A stretch of DNA of 64,000 nt from the NCBI RefSeq assembly GCF_007829955.1, contig NZ_VIWX01000001.1, forward strand, positions 806,001 to 870,000, written 5' to 3'. A program made the translations under genes and the position numbers. Below are positions 1 to 8,446 of this stretch, in pieces. Every line of letters begins with the position of its first letter. Positions within the stretch are counted from its first letter, which is position 1. This stretch comes from Saccharopolyspora dendranthemae (GTDB lineage: Bacteria; Actinomycetota; Actinomycetes; Mycobacteriales; Pseudonocardiaceae). A model generated the notes under the pieces. That model worked only from the letters and a program-made list of their open reading frames with translations. It searched no databases and was not told the origin of the DNA.

Positions 1-37
1 GTTCGCCTGCCAGCACTCGTTGCTTCAGAGTCGTCAT
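1..37 (-). CDS. 5' end of an unidentified gene (partial)
   Basis: Only the first 12 codons are inside the window (MTTLKQRVLAGE), running off the left edge. The ATG overlaps the stop of the SDR gene at 34-792 in an ATGA arrangement, so it is the next gene of the same leftward, translationally coupled operon. The LKQR-LAGE pattern resembles the amino terminus of HpcH/HpaI-type aldolases, which would suit a catabolic operon, but 12 residues do not identify a family. The presence of a gene is well supported by the coupling; its product is a guess. Confidence 0.45.
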   Translation of the reverse strand, partial: MTTLKQRVLAGE

Positions 38-792
38 CGCGCCACCATTCCCGCCGACAGGTCGATGTCGGCTCCGCACATCCCGCGCATCTGCAGCATC
101 GCCACCAGCGCCTGCCCCACCTCGTGCTCGGTCACCATGCGCTGCAGCAGGGCGCGCGAGACGAACTCCTGCTCGGCGGCGTCCTCGGTGATACCGCTGC
201 GTTCGGCTTCGAGCCGGAAGTTGCGGGCCATGCGCGGGCCTTCGACGGGCCCCGGCGACAGCGAGTTCACCGTCACCCCGTGCGGCCCGACCTCGCCCGC
301 CAGCGTCGTGGTCAGCCCGATCACGGCGGTCTTCGAGGCGCAGTACGGGGTTCGGCGCAGCAGCGGCCGCTTTCCGGACACCGAAGCGACGTTGACGACG
401 TCGCCGCTGCCCCTCTCGATCATCTGCGGCAGGAACGCGCGGCACATCAGGTAGACGCCGCGCACGTTGATGTCGAAGACCTCGTCCCACTCGGCGGGTT
501 CGATCTCCAGCAGCGGTTTGACGGGCCCCGCGACCCCGGCGTTGTTGACCAGGATCGAGATCTCCTCCCCCGCCAGTTCCCCGGCGAGCGCCGCCACCGA
601 GTCGGGGTCGGAGACGTCGCAGGTCGCGGCACGTCCGTCGAGACCGTCGAGGGCCTCCTCCAGGGTGCCGCGCTTGCGGCCCACGGCGACGACCCGGGCC
701 CCGGCGGCCGACAACGCCCGGGACATCGCACGCCCCAGCCCGTTGCCGCCGCCGGTGACCAGGGCCGTTCGCCCGGCGAGCGGTGTGGTCAT
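34..792 (-). CDS. Short-chain dehydrogenase/reductase
   Basis: A 252-residue classical SDR, expected to be cytosolic and to oxidise or reduce a hydroxyl/carbonyl group with NAD(P). Visible motifs are the cofactor-binding TGGGNGLG (residues 13-20), NNAG (83-86), catalytic Ser138 and the YCASK pair Tyr150/Lys154, followed by a PG turn. The ATG at 792 overlaps the upstream hydrolase stop (ATGA), and its own stop overlaps the next ATG, so it is an internal gene of a coupled operon starting at the bicupin gene. Substrate is unknown; the neighbours suggest oxidation of a ring-cleavage or side-chain intermediate. Confidence 0.9.
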   Translation of the reverse strand: MTTPLAGRTALVTGGGNGLGRAMSRALSAAGARVVAVGRKRGTLEEALDGLDGRAATCDVSDPDSVAALAGELAGEEISILVNNAGVAGPVKPLLEIEPAEWDEVFDINVRGVYLMCRAFLPQMIERGSGDVVNVASVSGKRPLLRRTPYCASKTAVIGLTTTLAGEVGPHGVTVNSLSPGPVEGPRMARNFRLEAERSGITEDAAEQEFVSRALLQRMVTEHEVGQALVAMLQMRGMCGADIDLSAGMVAR

Positions 793-1457
793 CGTTCTCC
801 TCGTTCCAGTAGTTTCCCGATCAGCACGCCCACGACGGCGGGTCGTTCCAGCGGCAGCAGATGCCCCGCTCCGGAGAGCACGTGCAGCCGTCCTCGTCGC
901 GCCCGCTTGACGATCTCCTCGTGGAATCCGGTGGGGCACAGAGCATCCCTGTCGCCGCACAGCACGCGCACAGGCCCGTCGTAACCTTCGATGGCGTCGA
1001 ACGCCTCGGTCCGGGTGGCCTGGGCGGCGAGCTGCGCGTGGAAGGTCTCGGGCCCGATCCGCTCGGCCATGCCCAGGAACCGCTCCCGGAGGGGGCTCCG
1101 AGGTTCGGCGAACATCGCGGGCAGGATCTCCTCGACGACCTCGCCGAAGTCCGCCTCGGCCTGCCGCTCCCAGGCCCCGCGCTGGTCCGGCCGAGGTGCT
1201 CCGGCGTTGGTCGACAGGGCACCGAACGCGCTCACCCGCTCCGGCGCCCGCCGCAGCACCTCGAACCCGACGATCGCGCCGAGACTCAGTCCCACCAAGG
1301 AGAACTCACCGTCCACAGAGGACAGGACCTGTTCGGCCATGCCGCCGATGCTGGGTTCGGTGATCTCCGCGTGGACCACCTCGCCCGGCAGCTCCGGCAG
1401 CTCCGACCACAGGTCGGCGTCGCAGAGCATGCCGGGCACCAGGACGATCGGGCTCAC
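789..1457 (-). CDS. Alpha/beta hydrolase
   Basis: A 222-residue compact alpha/beta hydrolase. It begins with the typical PIVLVPGMLCD strand and oxyanion loop, has a nucleophile elbow GLSLG (Ser58), a CGDRDALCP strand carrying the probable acid and a SGAGHLLPLE segment with the catalytic His. The GTG at 1457 is chosen because it overlaps the bicupin stop (GTGA); longer in-frame extensions would run through the bicupin gene. It is coupled on both sides. Likely hydrolyses an ester, lactone or C-C bond in the catabolic pathway of this operon; the substrate cannot be told from sequence. Confidence 0.88.
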   Translation of the reverse strand: MSPIVLVPGMLCDADLWSELPELPGEVVHAEITEPSIGGMAEQVLSSVDGEFSLVGLSLGAIVGFEVLRRAPERVSAFGALSTNAGAPRPDQRGAWERQAEADFGEVVEEILPAMFAEPRSPLRERFLGMAERIGPETFHAQLAAQATRTEAFDAIEGYDGPVRVLCGDRDALCPTGFHEEIVKRARRGRLHVLSGAGHLLPLERPAVVGVLIGKLLERGER

Positions 1458-2590
1458 TTGCCCACCGGTCGCGGGATGAGGTGGAACGGGGCCAGGTAGC
1501 CGTTGTGGTCGACGCCGACACCCGCGTCCGCGGCGGCCTTGACGACCTCGTCGTCCCACTCCAGCCGGACCCGGCCGTCACCGCTGTTGATGACGAGCAT
1601 GCTGGCGGTCTCCCCGGAGACGTTGCGGACGCTGCGCCACGCGCCGGCAGGCACCGAGACCATGTCCCACGGGCCCAGCCGCACGGAGACCTCCTCGTCC
1701 CGGTTCAGCGTCACGTCCCACTCGCCGTCGAAGACCATCAGCACCTGCGTGCCCGGGTGCCGGTGGGTGAGCATGCCCTCGCCCGGGGCCGCGCGCAGCC
1801 AGGAAATGTTGTGCCCGTGCGGGTTGTAGATGCGCGGTTCCTGCACCCGGTCCTCGGTCATGCCGAAGCCGATCACCTGCGCCAACTCGGCCACCCCGCC
1901 CGGCAGCGCTGACCCGAGGAGTCCCCGTGCCGACCACTCCAGGTCGTCGGCGGTGGCGACCCGCCGGCGCATCTTCTCCACCGGGTAGGAGTGCAGGCCG
2001 CTGATGTCCTCCGCGCTCATCGGCCGCTTGAGCTCGACGTCCTCGGGCTTCTCGTCCCCGGCGACCGTGTCGACGAGCCGGTTGTCCTCGGTCAGGAACA
2101 GCCCGTGCCCCTCGGCCTCCCGCAGCACGCTCGGGCCCCAGATGATGCCGCCGGTGTCGTCGTGCCCGAGGCAGGTGAACAGCCAGCCGTCGTCGGGACC
2201 GATGTTGGTGAAGCCCCGGTAGATCCAGGTCGGGATGGAGGCGATGTCGCCCTCCCGCAGGACGAGCTCGCCCTCCTGCCCATCGGCGCCCCAGCGCAGC
2301 AGGAACTCGCCGCGGAAGCAGATGAACACCTCGGCGGTGAAGTGCAGGTGCAGGTTGTTCACGATGCCGTGGGGCATCGCCGCGGCACCGATGTTGTAGC
2401 CGTGGGCCTCGCGCAGGTTGACCACCTGGTTCGCGCTCTGGGTCACCCCCGGCCCGATCATCGAGTAGTTCTCCTTGCGGTCGGAGCCCGGCGTCCGGCA
2501 GTCGATGAACGCCTGGTTGCACGAGACGAAGTCCGATCGCCGGATCGTCCGCCGCTCCAGTTCCTGCCGGGTCACCTCGACCTGAGACAT
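1454..2590 (-). CDS. Bicupin ring-cleavage dioxygenase-like protein (gentisate dioxygenase superfamily)
   Basis: A 378-residue protein with two cupin halves. The first has the metal-binding pattern HLHFTAE (His81, His83, Glu87) followed by GEFLLRWG; the second, around residue 275, has THRHPGTQ followed by GEWDVTLN. This layout is that of gentisate / 1-hydroxy-2-naphthoate type Fe(II) dioxygenases, which open aromatic rings with O2. The ATG at 2590 follows a strong GGAGG ribosome site. It is the first gene of the leftward operon and is divergent from a LysR regulator, a common arrangement for inducible aromatic catabolism. No fumarylpyruvate hydrolase or maleylpyruvate isomerase is adjacent, so gentisate itself is not assured. 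Confidence 0.85.
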   Translation of the reverse strand: MSQVEVTRQELERRTIRRSDFVSCNQAFIDCRTPGSDRKENYSMIGPGVTQSANQVVNLREAHGYNIGAAAMPHGIVNNLHLHFTAEVFICFRGEFLLRWGADGQEGELVLREGDIASIPTWIYRGFTNIGPDDGWLFTCLGHDDTGGIIWGPSVLREAEGHGLFLTEDNRLVDTVAGDEKPEDVELKRPMSAEDISGLHSYPVEKMRRRVATADDLEWSARGLLGSALPGGVAELAQVIGFGMTEDRVQEPRIYNPHGHNISWLRAAPGEGMLTHRHPGTQVLMVFDGEWDVTLNRDEEVSVRLGPWDMVSVPAGAWRSVRNVSGETASMLVINSGDGRVRLEWDDEVVKAAADAGVGVDHNGYLAPFHLIPRPVGK

Positions 2591-2599
2591 CAGCACCTC

Positions 2600-2626
2600 C
2601 GTGTGAATACGTATGTATCGATAAGA
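2600..2626. promoter_or_regulatory. Candidate LysR operator between bicupin operon and lysR
   Basis: The 101-bp divergent spacer contains two adjacent 8-bp perfect palindromes, ATACGTAT (2607-2614) and TATCGATA (2616-2623), in an AT-rich island. LysR regulators usually bind such T-rich/A-rich dyads between divergent promoters. The function is inferred from position. Confidence 0.4.
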
Positions 2627-2691
2627 ACCCTTGCAACCAGCCATGTCAAGAGGAGCCCGGAAACCGTCTACCGGTGACGTAGGGTTCGCCC

Positions 2692-3606
2692 GTGACCCTC
2701 AACCAGCTGCGCGCGTTCCTGCTGGCCCACCGACTCGGCACGTTCACCGCGGTGGCCGGGGAGCTCGACATGGCCCAGCCGTCGGTGTCCGAGCTCGTCC
2801 GGCGGCTCGAAGAGGAGCTGGGCGCCGCGCTGTTCGTGCGCGGCAGCCGCAAGCTGACGCTGTCGGAGGCCGGGCGCGAACTGCTCCCCTTCGCCGAGCA
2901 GGCGCTGACGGCGGTCGACCAGGGCGGCTCGGCGGTGCGGGCGCTGAACTCGCTCAGCGGGGGCACCGCCACGTTCGGACTGCTGCGCAACGCCGACTAC
3001 TACCTGCTGTCGGACCTGGTGCAGCAGTTCCTCGACCGCTACCCGGACGTGAAAGTCCGCCTGGTGGGGCAGAACTCGGCCGAAACGGCGGCTGCGGTCC
3101 GCGACGGCGACCTGGAGGCCGGGCTCGTCGTTCTGCCGATCGACGACGAGGCGCTGTCGGTCACCCCGCTGGCACGCGACGAAGTCCTCTACGTCAGCCC
3201 TTCCGCCGAGCGCACCCGGCAGCCGGTCACCGTGGAAGACCTCACCACCGCGCCGCTGATCCTCTACGACGCGCGCTACGGCTGGGCCGATCCGACCCGC
3301 CGCCAGCTGGCCGACCGCGCCCAGCTGGCCGGGGTGGCGCTGGACGCCGGGATCGAGGTCGAGCACGTGGAATCCGCGCTGCGGCTGGCAGCCCAGGGCA
3401 TCGGCGACACCATCGCCTCCCGCGCCGTCGTCAGCAGCCGCCGCTTCCCGGCCGAGCTGCACACCGCGCCCTTCACCGAACCGCTCTACGACACGATCGC
3501 CCTCATCCACCGCCGCAACCGCACGCTCTCCCCCGCCACCGGCGAACTCGCGCGCCTCGCCCAGGAAGCCCTCCTCGAAGGAGGAGCCTCCTGGGCGGAC
3601 GCGTGA
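2692..3606 (+). CDS. LysR-family transcriptional regulator
   Basis: A 304-residue LysR protein. Residues 1-60 form the winged helix-turn-helix (LNQLRAFLLAHRLGTFTAVA, then AQPSVSELVRRLEEELG, LFVRG and LTLSEAGREL), followed by a periplasmic-binding-protein-like effector domain starting near residue 85. GTG at 2692 is the only start giving the standard LysR amino terminus. It is transcribed away from the bicupin-hydrolase-SDR operon and probably controls it in response to a substrate or intermediate. The next gene downstream, a transporter, runs towards it. Confidence 0.92.
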   Translation: MTLNQLRAFLLAHRLGTFTAVAGELDMAQPSVSELVRRLEEELGAALFVRGSRKLTLSEAGRELLPFAEQALTAVDQGGSAVRALNSLSGGTATFGLLRNADYYLLSDLVQQFLDRYPDVKVRLVGQNSAETAAAVRDGDLEAGLVVLPIDDEALSVTPLARDEVLYVSPSAERTRQPVTVEDLTTAPLILYDARYGWADPTRRQLADRAQLAGVALDAGIEVEHVESALRLAAQGIGDTIASRAVVSSRRFPAELHTAPFTEPLYDTIALIHRRNRTLSPATGELARLAQEALLEGGASWADA

Positions 3607-3637
3607 ACTCGAGAACGCACGCGAGCGGCGCAGCCGC

Positions 3638-3658
3638 GAGCCGTGAGCCGTGAGCCGT
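3638..3658 (+). repeat. Three tandem GAGCCGT units
   Basis: Three perfect head-to-tail copies of GAGCCGT (3638, 3645, 3652) lie just after the lysR stop. They directly precede a larger dispersed intergenic repeat. No coding potential is seen; function unknown. Confidence 0.6.
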
Positions 3659-3670
3659 GAGAACCACCCT

Positions 3671-3729
3671 CGCAACCTGCACCGCCGCGCGTCTCAGGTT
3701 CCGCTACCCGCACCGCTGAGCAGAACGAG
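3671..3729. repeat. Dispersed intergenic repeat, copy A
   Basis: About 59 bp between two convergent genes. Its left half (GCAACC-GCACCGCCGCG-GTCTCAG) resembles 19871-19897, its centre (GTCT-AGGTTCCGC) resembles 19971-19984 and its right end (ACCCGCACCGC-GAGCAGAA) resembles 20029-20048. The three pieces are contiguous here but separated by a hairpin and extra sequence in the other copy. It looks like a REP-type intergenic element, possibly acting as terminator here. Confidence 0.5.
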
Positions 3730-3741
3730 CGTGGAACCCGG

Positions 3742-5070
3742 TCATTCCATCGGCTTCCCCGTGGTCAGGTCGAGCCGGTAGCTCTCCTGCATCCACTTGA
3801 CGACGACGACCAGGGAGATCACCGCGGCGACCGCGAGGTAGCCCCAGACGGCGTAGATCGTGCCGAAGGTGCTCACCAGCAGCGCCGAAACGAACGGTGT
3901 GATGCCGGAGAACACGGCGAACGAGCAATTGTACGCGACTCCACCGGCGCTGAACCGGGTCTTGGTCGCGAACAGCTCGGCCACGCACACCGTCACGATG
4001 CCGGTCAGGAAGAACTCCGGGATCACGTAGATCAGCTGCGCGATCACGGCTGTGGTGAACGTGCCCATCTGCGCGAACGCGAAGGCCACCGGGATCAGCA
4101 CGAGCGCCGAGAGGTACCCGGCGATGAGCATCGGCCGTCGACCGATGCGGTCCGAGAGCACACCGGCCAGCGGCAGCAGCGGGATGATCACCGCGACCGA
4201 GATGGCGTTGGAGCCCAGCGCTTCCGCCCGCGACAGGCCGACGTTGGACGACAGGAACTCCGGCAGGTACGTGACCCAGGTGTAGGACACGATCGCCAGG
4301 GTGATCGACGAGCCGCAGAACACCAGCATCTCGCGCCACTGCGACTTGAACGCCTGGGTGAGCGGCGCCTTGACGACCTCCGCACCGTCGGCGGTGGCCT
4401 TGACGAACTCCGGCGTCTCGCCGACGCGCTTGCGCACCCAGAGCCCGACGAGGCTCAGCGGCAGCGCGAGCAGGAACGGGATGCGCCAGCCGTAGCTCTG
4501 CAGCGCGGCCTCGTCGAAGATGACGGCGGTGAGCGCGGAAACGCCTGCGCCGCCGAGGATTCCGACGAACACGCTGATCGAGACGAACGAGGTGTAGTAG
4601 GCGCGTCGTTTCGGTTCGGCCCATTCCACGACGAACGCGATGGCGCCCACGTACTCGCCGCCGGAGATCAGGGCCTGCACCATCCTCATCGCCAGCAGCA
4701 GCAGTGGCGCGAACATGCCGACCTGCGCGTAGGTGGGCAGCACACCGATCAGCGCGGTGCACAGACCCATCAGCGCGATCGTCCACAGCAGAACGCTCCG
4801 GCGACCGAAGCGGTCACCCCAGCGTCCGAGGATCATGCCGCCGAGGGGGCGGATGATCGTGCCGATGGCCAGGATCGCGTAGGTGCTCAGCACGGCCACG
4901 ACGGGATCCTGGGAGGGGAAGAACACCGGCGCCATGACCGGTGCGAGATAGCCGTAGATGCCGAAATCGAATTGCTCGACGAAATTGCCGATGACGCCGG
5001 CCGTGACGGCTCTGCGCATCGGCGTCTTGGACTGTGCCTGTTTTTCGGGCACGGGAGTGGAAGTCGACAA
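3742..5070 (-). CDS. MFS transporter, metabolite:H+ symporter (MHS) type
   Basis: A 442-residue polytopic membrane protein with about 12 hydrophobic segments. MHS/ShiA-ProP family marks are an early FDFGIYG in helix 1, the loop motif GRWGDRFGRR between helices 2 and 3, a GGEYVGA segment and a repeated loop DRIGRR in the second half. It should import an organic acid or zwitterion with protons. I prefer TTG 5070 as start because GGAG lies six bases upstream; an in-frame ATG at 5112 would add 14 polar residues without a ribosome site. It is divergent from the histidinol-dehydrogenase-like gene, suggesting it brings in that pathway's substrate. Confidence 0.85.
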   Translation of the reverse strand: MSTSTPVPEKQAQSKTPMRRAVTAGVIGNFVEQFDFGIYGYLAPVMAPVFFPSQDPVVAVLSTYAILAIGTIIRPLGGMILGRWGDRFGRRSVLLWTIALMGLCTALIGVLPTYAQVGMFAPLLLLAMRMVQALISGGEYVGAIAFVVEWAEPKRRAYYTSFVSISVFVGILGGAGVSALTAVIFDEAALQSYGWRIPFLLALPLSLVGLWVRKRVGETPEFVKATADGAEVVKAPLTQAFKSQWREMLVFCGSSITLAIVSYTWVTYLPEFLSSNVGLSRAEALGSNAISVAVIIPLLPLAGVLSDRIGRRPMLIAGYLSALVLIPVAFAFAQMGTFTTAVIAQLIYVIPEFFLTGIVTVCVAELFATKTRFSAGGVAYNCSFAVFSGITPFVSALLVSTFGTIYAVWGYLAVAAVISLVVVVKWMQESYRLDLTTGKPME

Positions 5071-5187
5071 ACCTAGCTCCGAGATCCGGGGCGGGCCTCT
5101 TCGCCCGCGCATGCCTGTTGCTCGCTTGGACGAGTCGGCGGATTCGCAAGAGAGTTGCAGCGCCTGAATCGTGTGTCAAGCCCCACA

Positions 5188-5285
5188 TGCATACGGATGA
5201 ATTCACGATGCGGGAGGATCAGGCCAGGTCGACACCGGCTGTGCATACGGATTAGCGGATCGTGACCGCATAGGGTTCTCCTATG
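5188..5285. promoter_or_regulatory. Candidate operators in the transporter / hisD-like divergent region
   Basis: The spacer holds a direct repeat TGCATACGGAT (5188-5198 and 5242-5252, 54 bp apart) and a perfect inverted repeat CATAGG-GTTCT-CCTATG (5269-5285). These are plausible sites for a regulator shared by the two divergent units; no dedicated regulator gene is adjacent, although LysR at 2692 is close. Assignment is positional only. Confidence 0.4.
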
Positions 5286-5343
5286 ATTCGCACAAGACAC
5301 TCCTCCCTTGTCCTGTGGCCCGGCCCCGCTTAGCGTTCGCTCC

Positions 5344-6675
5344 ATGCGATTCAGCTCACGACGGCTCGGCGACCTGGCCGGGCGGTTCGAACACCTCAAA
5401 GCGCCCGCCACGGACGCACCCGCGGCGCAGCAGGATCCGGCCGTGGCGCAACGCGTCTCGGAGATGCTCGGCGAGATCGAGCGGGACGGCTTCGACGCGG
5501 TGCTGCGCTACGCGCGCGACCTCGACGGCTGGACCAAGCCCGACGTCGAGCTGACCCCGGACGCCGTCCGAGCGGCGGGCGACGCGCTCGCGCCCGAGCA
5601 CCGCGCCGCGCTGGAGCTCGGCGCCGAGCGGACGCGCCGCTTCGCCGAACTGCAGCGCTCCGGGCTCTCCGACGCCGAGGTCGAACTCGCTCCGGGCCTG
5701 ACCACCGGATATCGCTACGTACCGGTGCAGAGCGTCGGTGCCTACCTGCCCGCGGGGCGCTTCCCGCTGACGGCGGGCGCGTTCATGACCGTGGGCGTGG
5801 CCAAGGCCGCAGGGGTGCCGACCGTGGTGGCGTGCCTGCCACCGGGGAAGAACGGCCAGGCGGACCCGGCGGTGGTGCACGCCGCGCACCTGTCGGGCGT
5901 GGATCGGGTGTTCGTGCTGGGCGGCGTGCAAGCGCTGGCGGCGATGTCGTTCGGGCTGCTCGGCGAGGAACCGGTGGACATGATCGTCGGCGCGGGCAAC
6001 GCGTTCGTCGCCGAGGCCAAGCGACAGCTGTTCGGCCGAGTGGCCATCGACCTGCTGGCAGGCCCGTCGGAGGTCGCCGTGATCGCAGACGAGACCGCCG
6101 ACCCCGAGCTGGTCGCGGCGGACCTGCTCGGCCAGGCGGAGCACGGCGTCAACTCGCCGGCCGCGCTGGTGACGACGTCCCGGGAGCTGGGCGCGGCGGT
6201 CGTCGAGGAGGCGGACAAGCAGCTGTCCACGCTGTCCACCGCTGAGATCGCGGGCCCGGCCTGGCGGGACTTCGGCTCGGTCACCTTCGCTCAGGACCGC
6301 GAGACGGCCGTGGCCCTGATGGACGACCTGGCTCCCGAGCACCTGGAGATCCAGACGGCCGACGACGACTTCTACCACGACTCGCTGCGCAACTACGGCT
6401 CGATCTTCCTGGGCACGTGGAGCACGGTCGCCTACTCCGACAAGGGAATGGCGGGTACCAACCACGTGCTGCCCACTGCGGGCGGCGCCCGGCACAGCGC
6501 GGGTCTGTCGGTGTCGCGGTTCCTGAAACCGCTAACCTACCAACGAGTTTCACGCGGGGCCACTCCGCTGCTGGCGGAGGCGGTGGAGACGATTTCCGAG
6601 TACGAGGGCATGGCGGCGCACCAGGCCACAGCAACGCTGCGGCTGGAGCGCCTCCGGGGAGGCGATGACCGATGA
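5344..6675 (+). CDS. Histidinol dehydrogenase-like NAD+-dependent alcohol dehydrogenase (HisD/HpsN superfamily)
   Basis: A 443-residue member of the HisD superfamily. It keeps the family's zinc and acid/base residues: DLLGQAEHG (Gln and His ligands), LAPEHLEIQT (Glu-His pair), GPSEVAV and the late GTNHVLPT block. ATG 5344 gives an amino terminus of normal length. No other his gene is near, and it is coupled (stop/ATG overlap at 6672) to a SnoaL-domain gene, so a catabolic role is likelier than histidine synthesis. Catabolic paralogues include HpsN, which oxidises the alcohol of sulfopropanediol to an acid in two steps. Substrate here is unknown. Confidence 0.82.
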   Translation: MRFSSRRLGDLAGRFEHLKAPATDAPAAQQDPAVAQRVSEMLGEIERDGFDAVLRYARDLDGWTKPDVELTPDAVRAAGDALAPEHRAALELGAERTRRFAELQRSGLSDAEVELAPGLTTGYRYVPVQSVGAYLPAGRFPLTAGAFMTVGVAKAAGVPTVVACLPPGKNGQADPAVVHAAHLSGVDRVFVLGGVQALAAMSFGLLGEEPVDMIVGAGNAFVAEAKRQLFGRVAIDLLAGPSEVAVIADETADPELVAADLLGQAEHGVNSPAALVTTSRELGAAVVEEADKQLSTLSTAEIAGPAWRDFGSVTFAQDRETAVALMDDLAPEHLEIQTADDDFYHDSLRNYGSIFLGTWSTVAYSDKGMAGTNHVLPTAGGARHSAGLSVSRFLKPLTYQRVSRGATPLLAEAVETISEYEGMAAHQATATLRLERLRGGDDR

Positions 6676-7832
6676 CCGAGATTTCCGAGCAGCCCGCGGG
6701 TTCGCCCGGCGGCACCATGGAGTCCGGCAAGCGCACGATGCCGAGCGACTTCAGCATCGCGGTGCGGCCCGGCGCGGGCGCCACGCTGGGCACGGCGAAC
6801 TACGGCGGCGAGCGCCGCCAGTCGATGGAGGGGTTCGAGGACGCCTACACCGACATCGTCGACTACATCGTCCGGATCACCCACCGCATCTGGGAAGACC
6901 AGGACATCGGCTACATCTACGACACCTACGCCCCGGGCTGCCGGCTCTACGACGACAGCGGCGTGAAGTACGGGGTGGAGCGCCTGATCGACGGCACGAC
7001 CCAGAGCATCAACGCCTTCCCTGACTGCCGCCACTACGCCGACGACGTGATCTGGGCAGGCAGCGACACCGAGGGCTTCGTGACCTCGCACCGGGCCATC
7101 AACCTCGGCAACCACACCGGCCCGTGGCGCTGGGGGCCGCCGACCGGCCGCAGGCTGGAGACCTGGGTGATGGCCAACTGCGTGGTGTGGCAGAACGAGA
7201 TCTACGAGGAGTGGGTCCTCTACAACACCGCGGCCAAGCTGCAGCAGCTCGGCATCAACGTGGCCGAGGCGGCACGCACCTACGCCCGCGAAGGCGGTCT
7301 GACCCCGGTCACGGAGCGCCCTTCCGCGGAGGCGCTGCGGCTGGTCGGCGGCCGCAAGCCGATCGCGCTCCCGGAACCGGGCAACCAGGCCGGTTTCGAC
7401 GTGGAGGGCTCGGTGCGGGCGTTGTGGCACAACGTCTTCAACCGGCGCGACCTGAGCGCGATCGACCGGTTCTACGCCGAGAACGTCCGCTGGCACGGCA
7501 CCACCAACCGCTCCGGGTACGGACGTTCCGACGTGCGCGCGATGGCCCGCGGTCTGCTGGCGACCTTCCCGGATCTGGGCGTCCAGATCGACGAGGTCTA
7601 CTGGATGGGCAACGACACCGACGGCTACAGCATCTCGGCGCGCTGGTCGGGCGTCGGAACGCACCGGGGCTTCGGCCTCTACGGCAAGCCCACCGGCAAG
7701 CAGGCGCATCTCTGGGGCATGTCGCAGCTCTACGTGATGAACGGCCGCATCGTGGAAGAGTGGTCGCTGTTCAACGAGTTCGACGTGATCGCTCAGCTGG
7801 TCGCGGAGGACGGCGGGCCCGAACTGGGCTGA
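6672..7832 (+). CDS. Tandem SnoaL-like (NTF2-fold) domain protein
   Basis: A 386-residue protein made of two SnoaL/NTF2-fold halves, about residues 50-205 and 235-380. Each half ends with the same strand pattern (NEIYEEWVLYN near residue 180 and NGRIVEEWSLFNEFD near residue 365), showing internal duplication. SnoaL-fold proteins act as hydratases, isomerases, cyclases or hydrolases without cofactors. The ATG overlaps the stop of the HisD-like gene, so the two proteins are made together and probably act in sequence. No catalytic residues can be named with confidence. Confidence 0.8.
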   Translation: MTEISEQPAGSPGGTMESGKRTMPSDFSIAVRPGAGATLGTANYGGERRQSMEGFEDAYTDIVDYIVRITHRIWEDQDIGYIYDTYAPGCRLYDDSGVKYGVERLIDGTTQSINAFPDCRHYADDVIWAGSDTEGFVTSHRAINLGNHTGPWRWGPPTGRRLETWVMANCVVWQNEIYEEWVLYNTAAKLQQLGINVAEAARTYAREGGLTPVTERPSAEALRLVGGRKPIALPEPGNQAGFDVEGSVRALWHNVFNRRDLSAIDRFYAENVRWHGTTNRSGYGRSDVRAMARGLLATFPDLGVQIDEVYWMGNDTDGYSISARWSGVGTHRGFGLYGKPTGKQAHLWGMSQLYVMNGRIVEEWSLFNEFDVIAQLVAEDGGPELG

Positions 7833-7925
7833 CCTGGCACGGCTCGGGTGTCCGCGGCCGCGGGCACCCGAGCACGGGGCCCACGTCCTGGCGAACTCCG
7901 GTGCTGGCAGACTCGACGAGCTAGA

Positions 7926-7943
7926 CATTACCAACAGGTAATG
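7926..7943. promoter_or_regulatory. 18-bp perfect inverted repeat, candidate operator
   Basis: CATTACC-AACA-GGTAATG: two 7-bp perfect arms with a 4-bp spacer, in the 148-bp gap before the gene at 7981 and about 40 bp upstream of its start. The size and symmetry suit a dimeric repressor site of TetR or GntR type. No matching regulator gene is next to it. Confidence 0.45.
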
Positions 7944-7980
7944 GCACATTCGAGGTTGCACGCACGGCCGCGAGGAGGCA

Positions 7981-8394
7981 GTGGACGTGAGCGGTTCCGA
8001 GGTCGACGCCCTGCTCGACGAGCTCCGCCGGCACGGTTGGGAGACCTACGTGTTCGGCCGGCGCGACAACCCGCACGCGGTGGGCATGGCCTACCGCTGG
8101 GAGGCCTGCGCCGACGTCCTGGTGCTGCACGCGGAGGACGACGCCACCGCCTACCGGATGCCGCTGCTGCCCGACGCCGACCTGTTCGCCCCGGCGACCG
8201 TGTCCTGGCACTACCACGCCCCGGCCGCGTGGACGATCCGCGCTGTGCTCTCCCTCCCCCGCCCCGGTTCCCCGGGCGCACCGCTGGCGATGCTGACCCC
8301 GCCGCCGGATTGCGGCGTCCCCGCGCAGCTGCGGCGCACGATGACCATCCGGCCGAACCCGCGGGACGGCCGGCAGCGCCACGCCACCACCTGA
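7981..8394 (+). CDS. Conserved hypothetical protein
   Basis: A 137-residue soluble protein with no domain I recognise. It starts at GTG 7981, placed directly after a strong GAGGAGG ribosome site; a second in-frame GTG lies two codons on. It is rich in Trp, Tyr and His around residues 20-85 and ends in a proline-rich basic tail. It is followed after 52 bases by glutamate decarboxylase on the same strand, so co-transcription is possible. Codon third-position GC bias supports it being a real gene. Confidence 0.65.
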   Translation: MDVSGSEVDALLDELRRHGWETYVFGRRDNPHAVGMAYRWEACADVLVLHAEDDATAYRMPLLPDADLFAPATVSWHYHAPAAWTIRAVLSLPRPGSPGAPLAMLTPPPDCGVPAQLRRTMTIRPNPRDGRQRHATT

Positions 8395-8446
8395 TCGGGT
8401 CACCTCCGGCACTGCCGCATCCCGCGCCCGGGGGCAACCTGGGCTG

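Noticed and set aside
5113..5206. Longer amino terminus for the MHS transporter
   Set aside because: No ribosome site and polar, low-complexity residues before helix 1; TTG 5070 has GGAG at good spacing.
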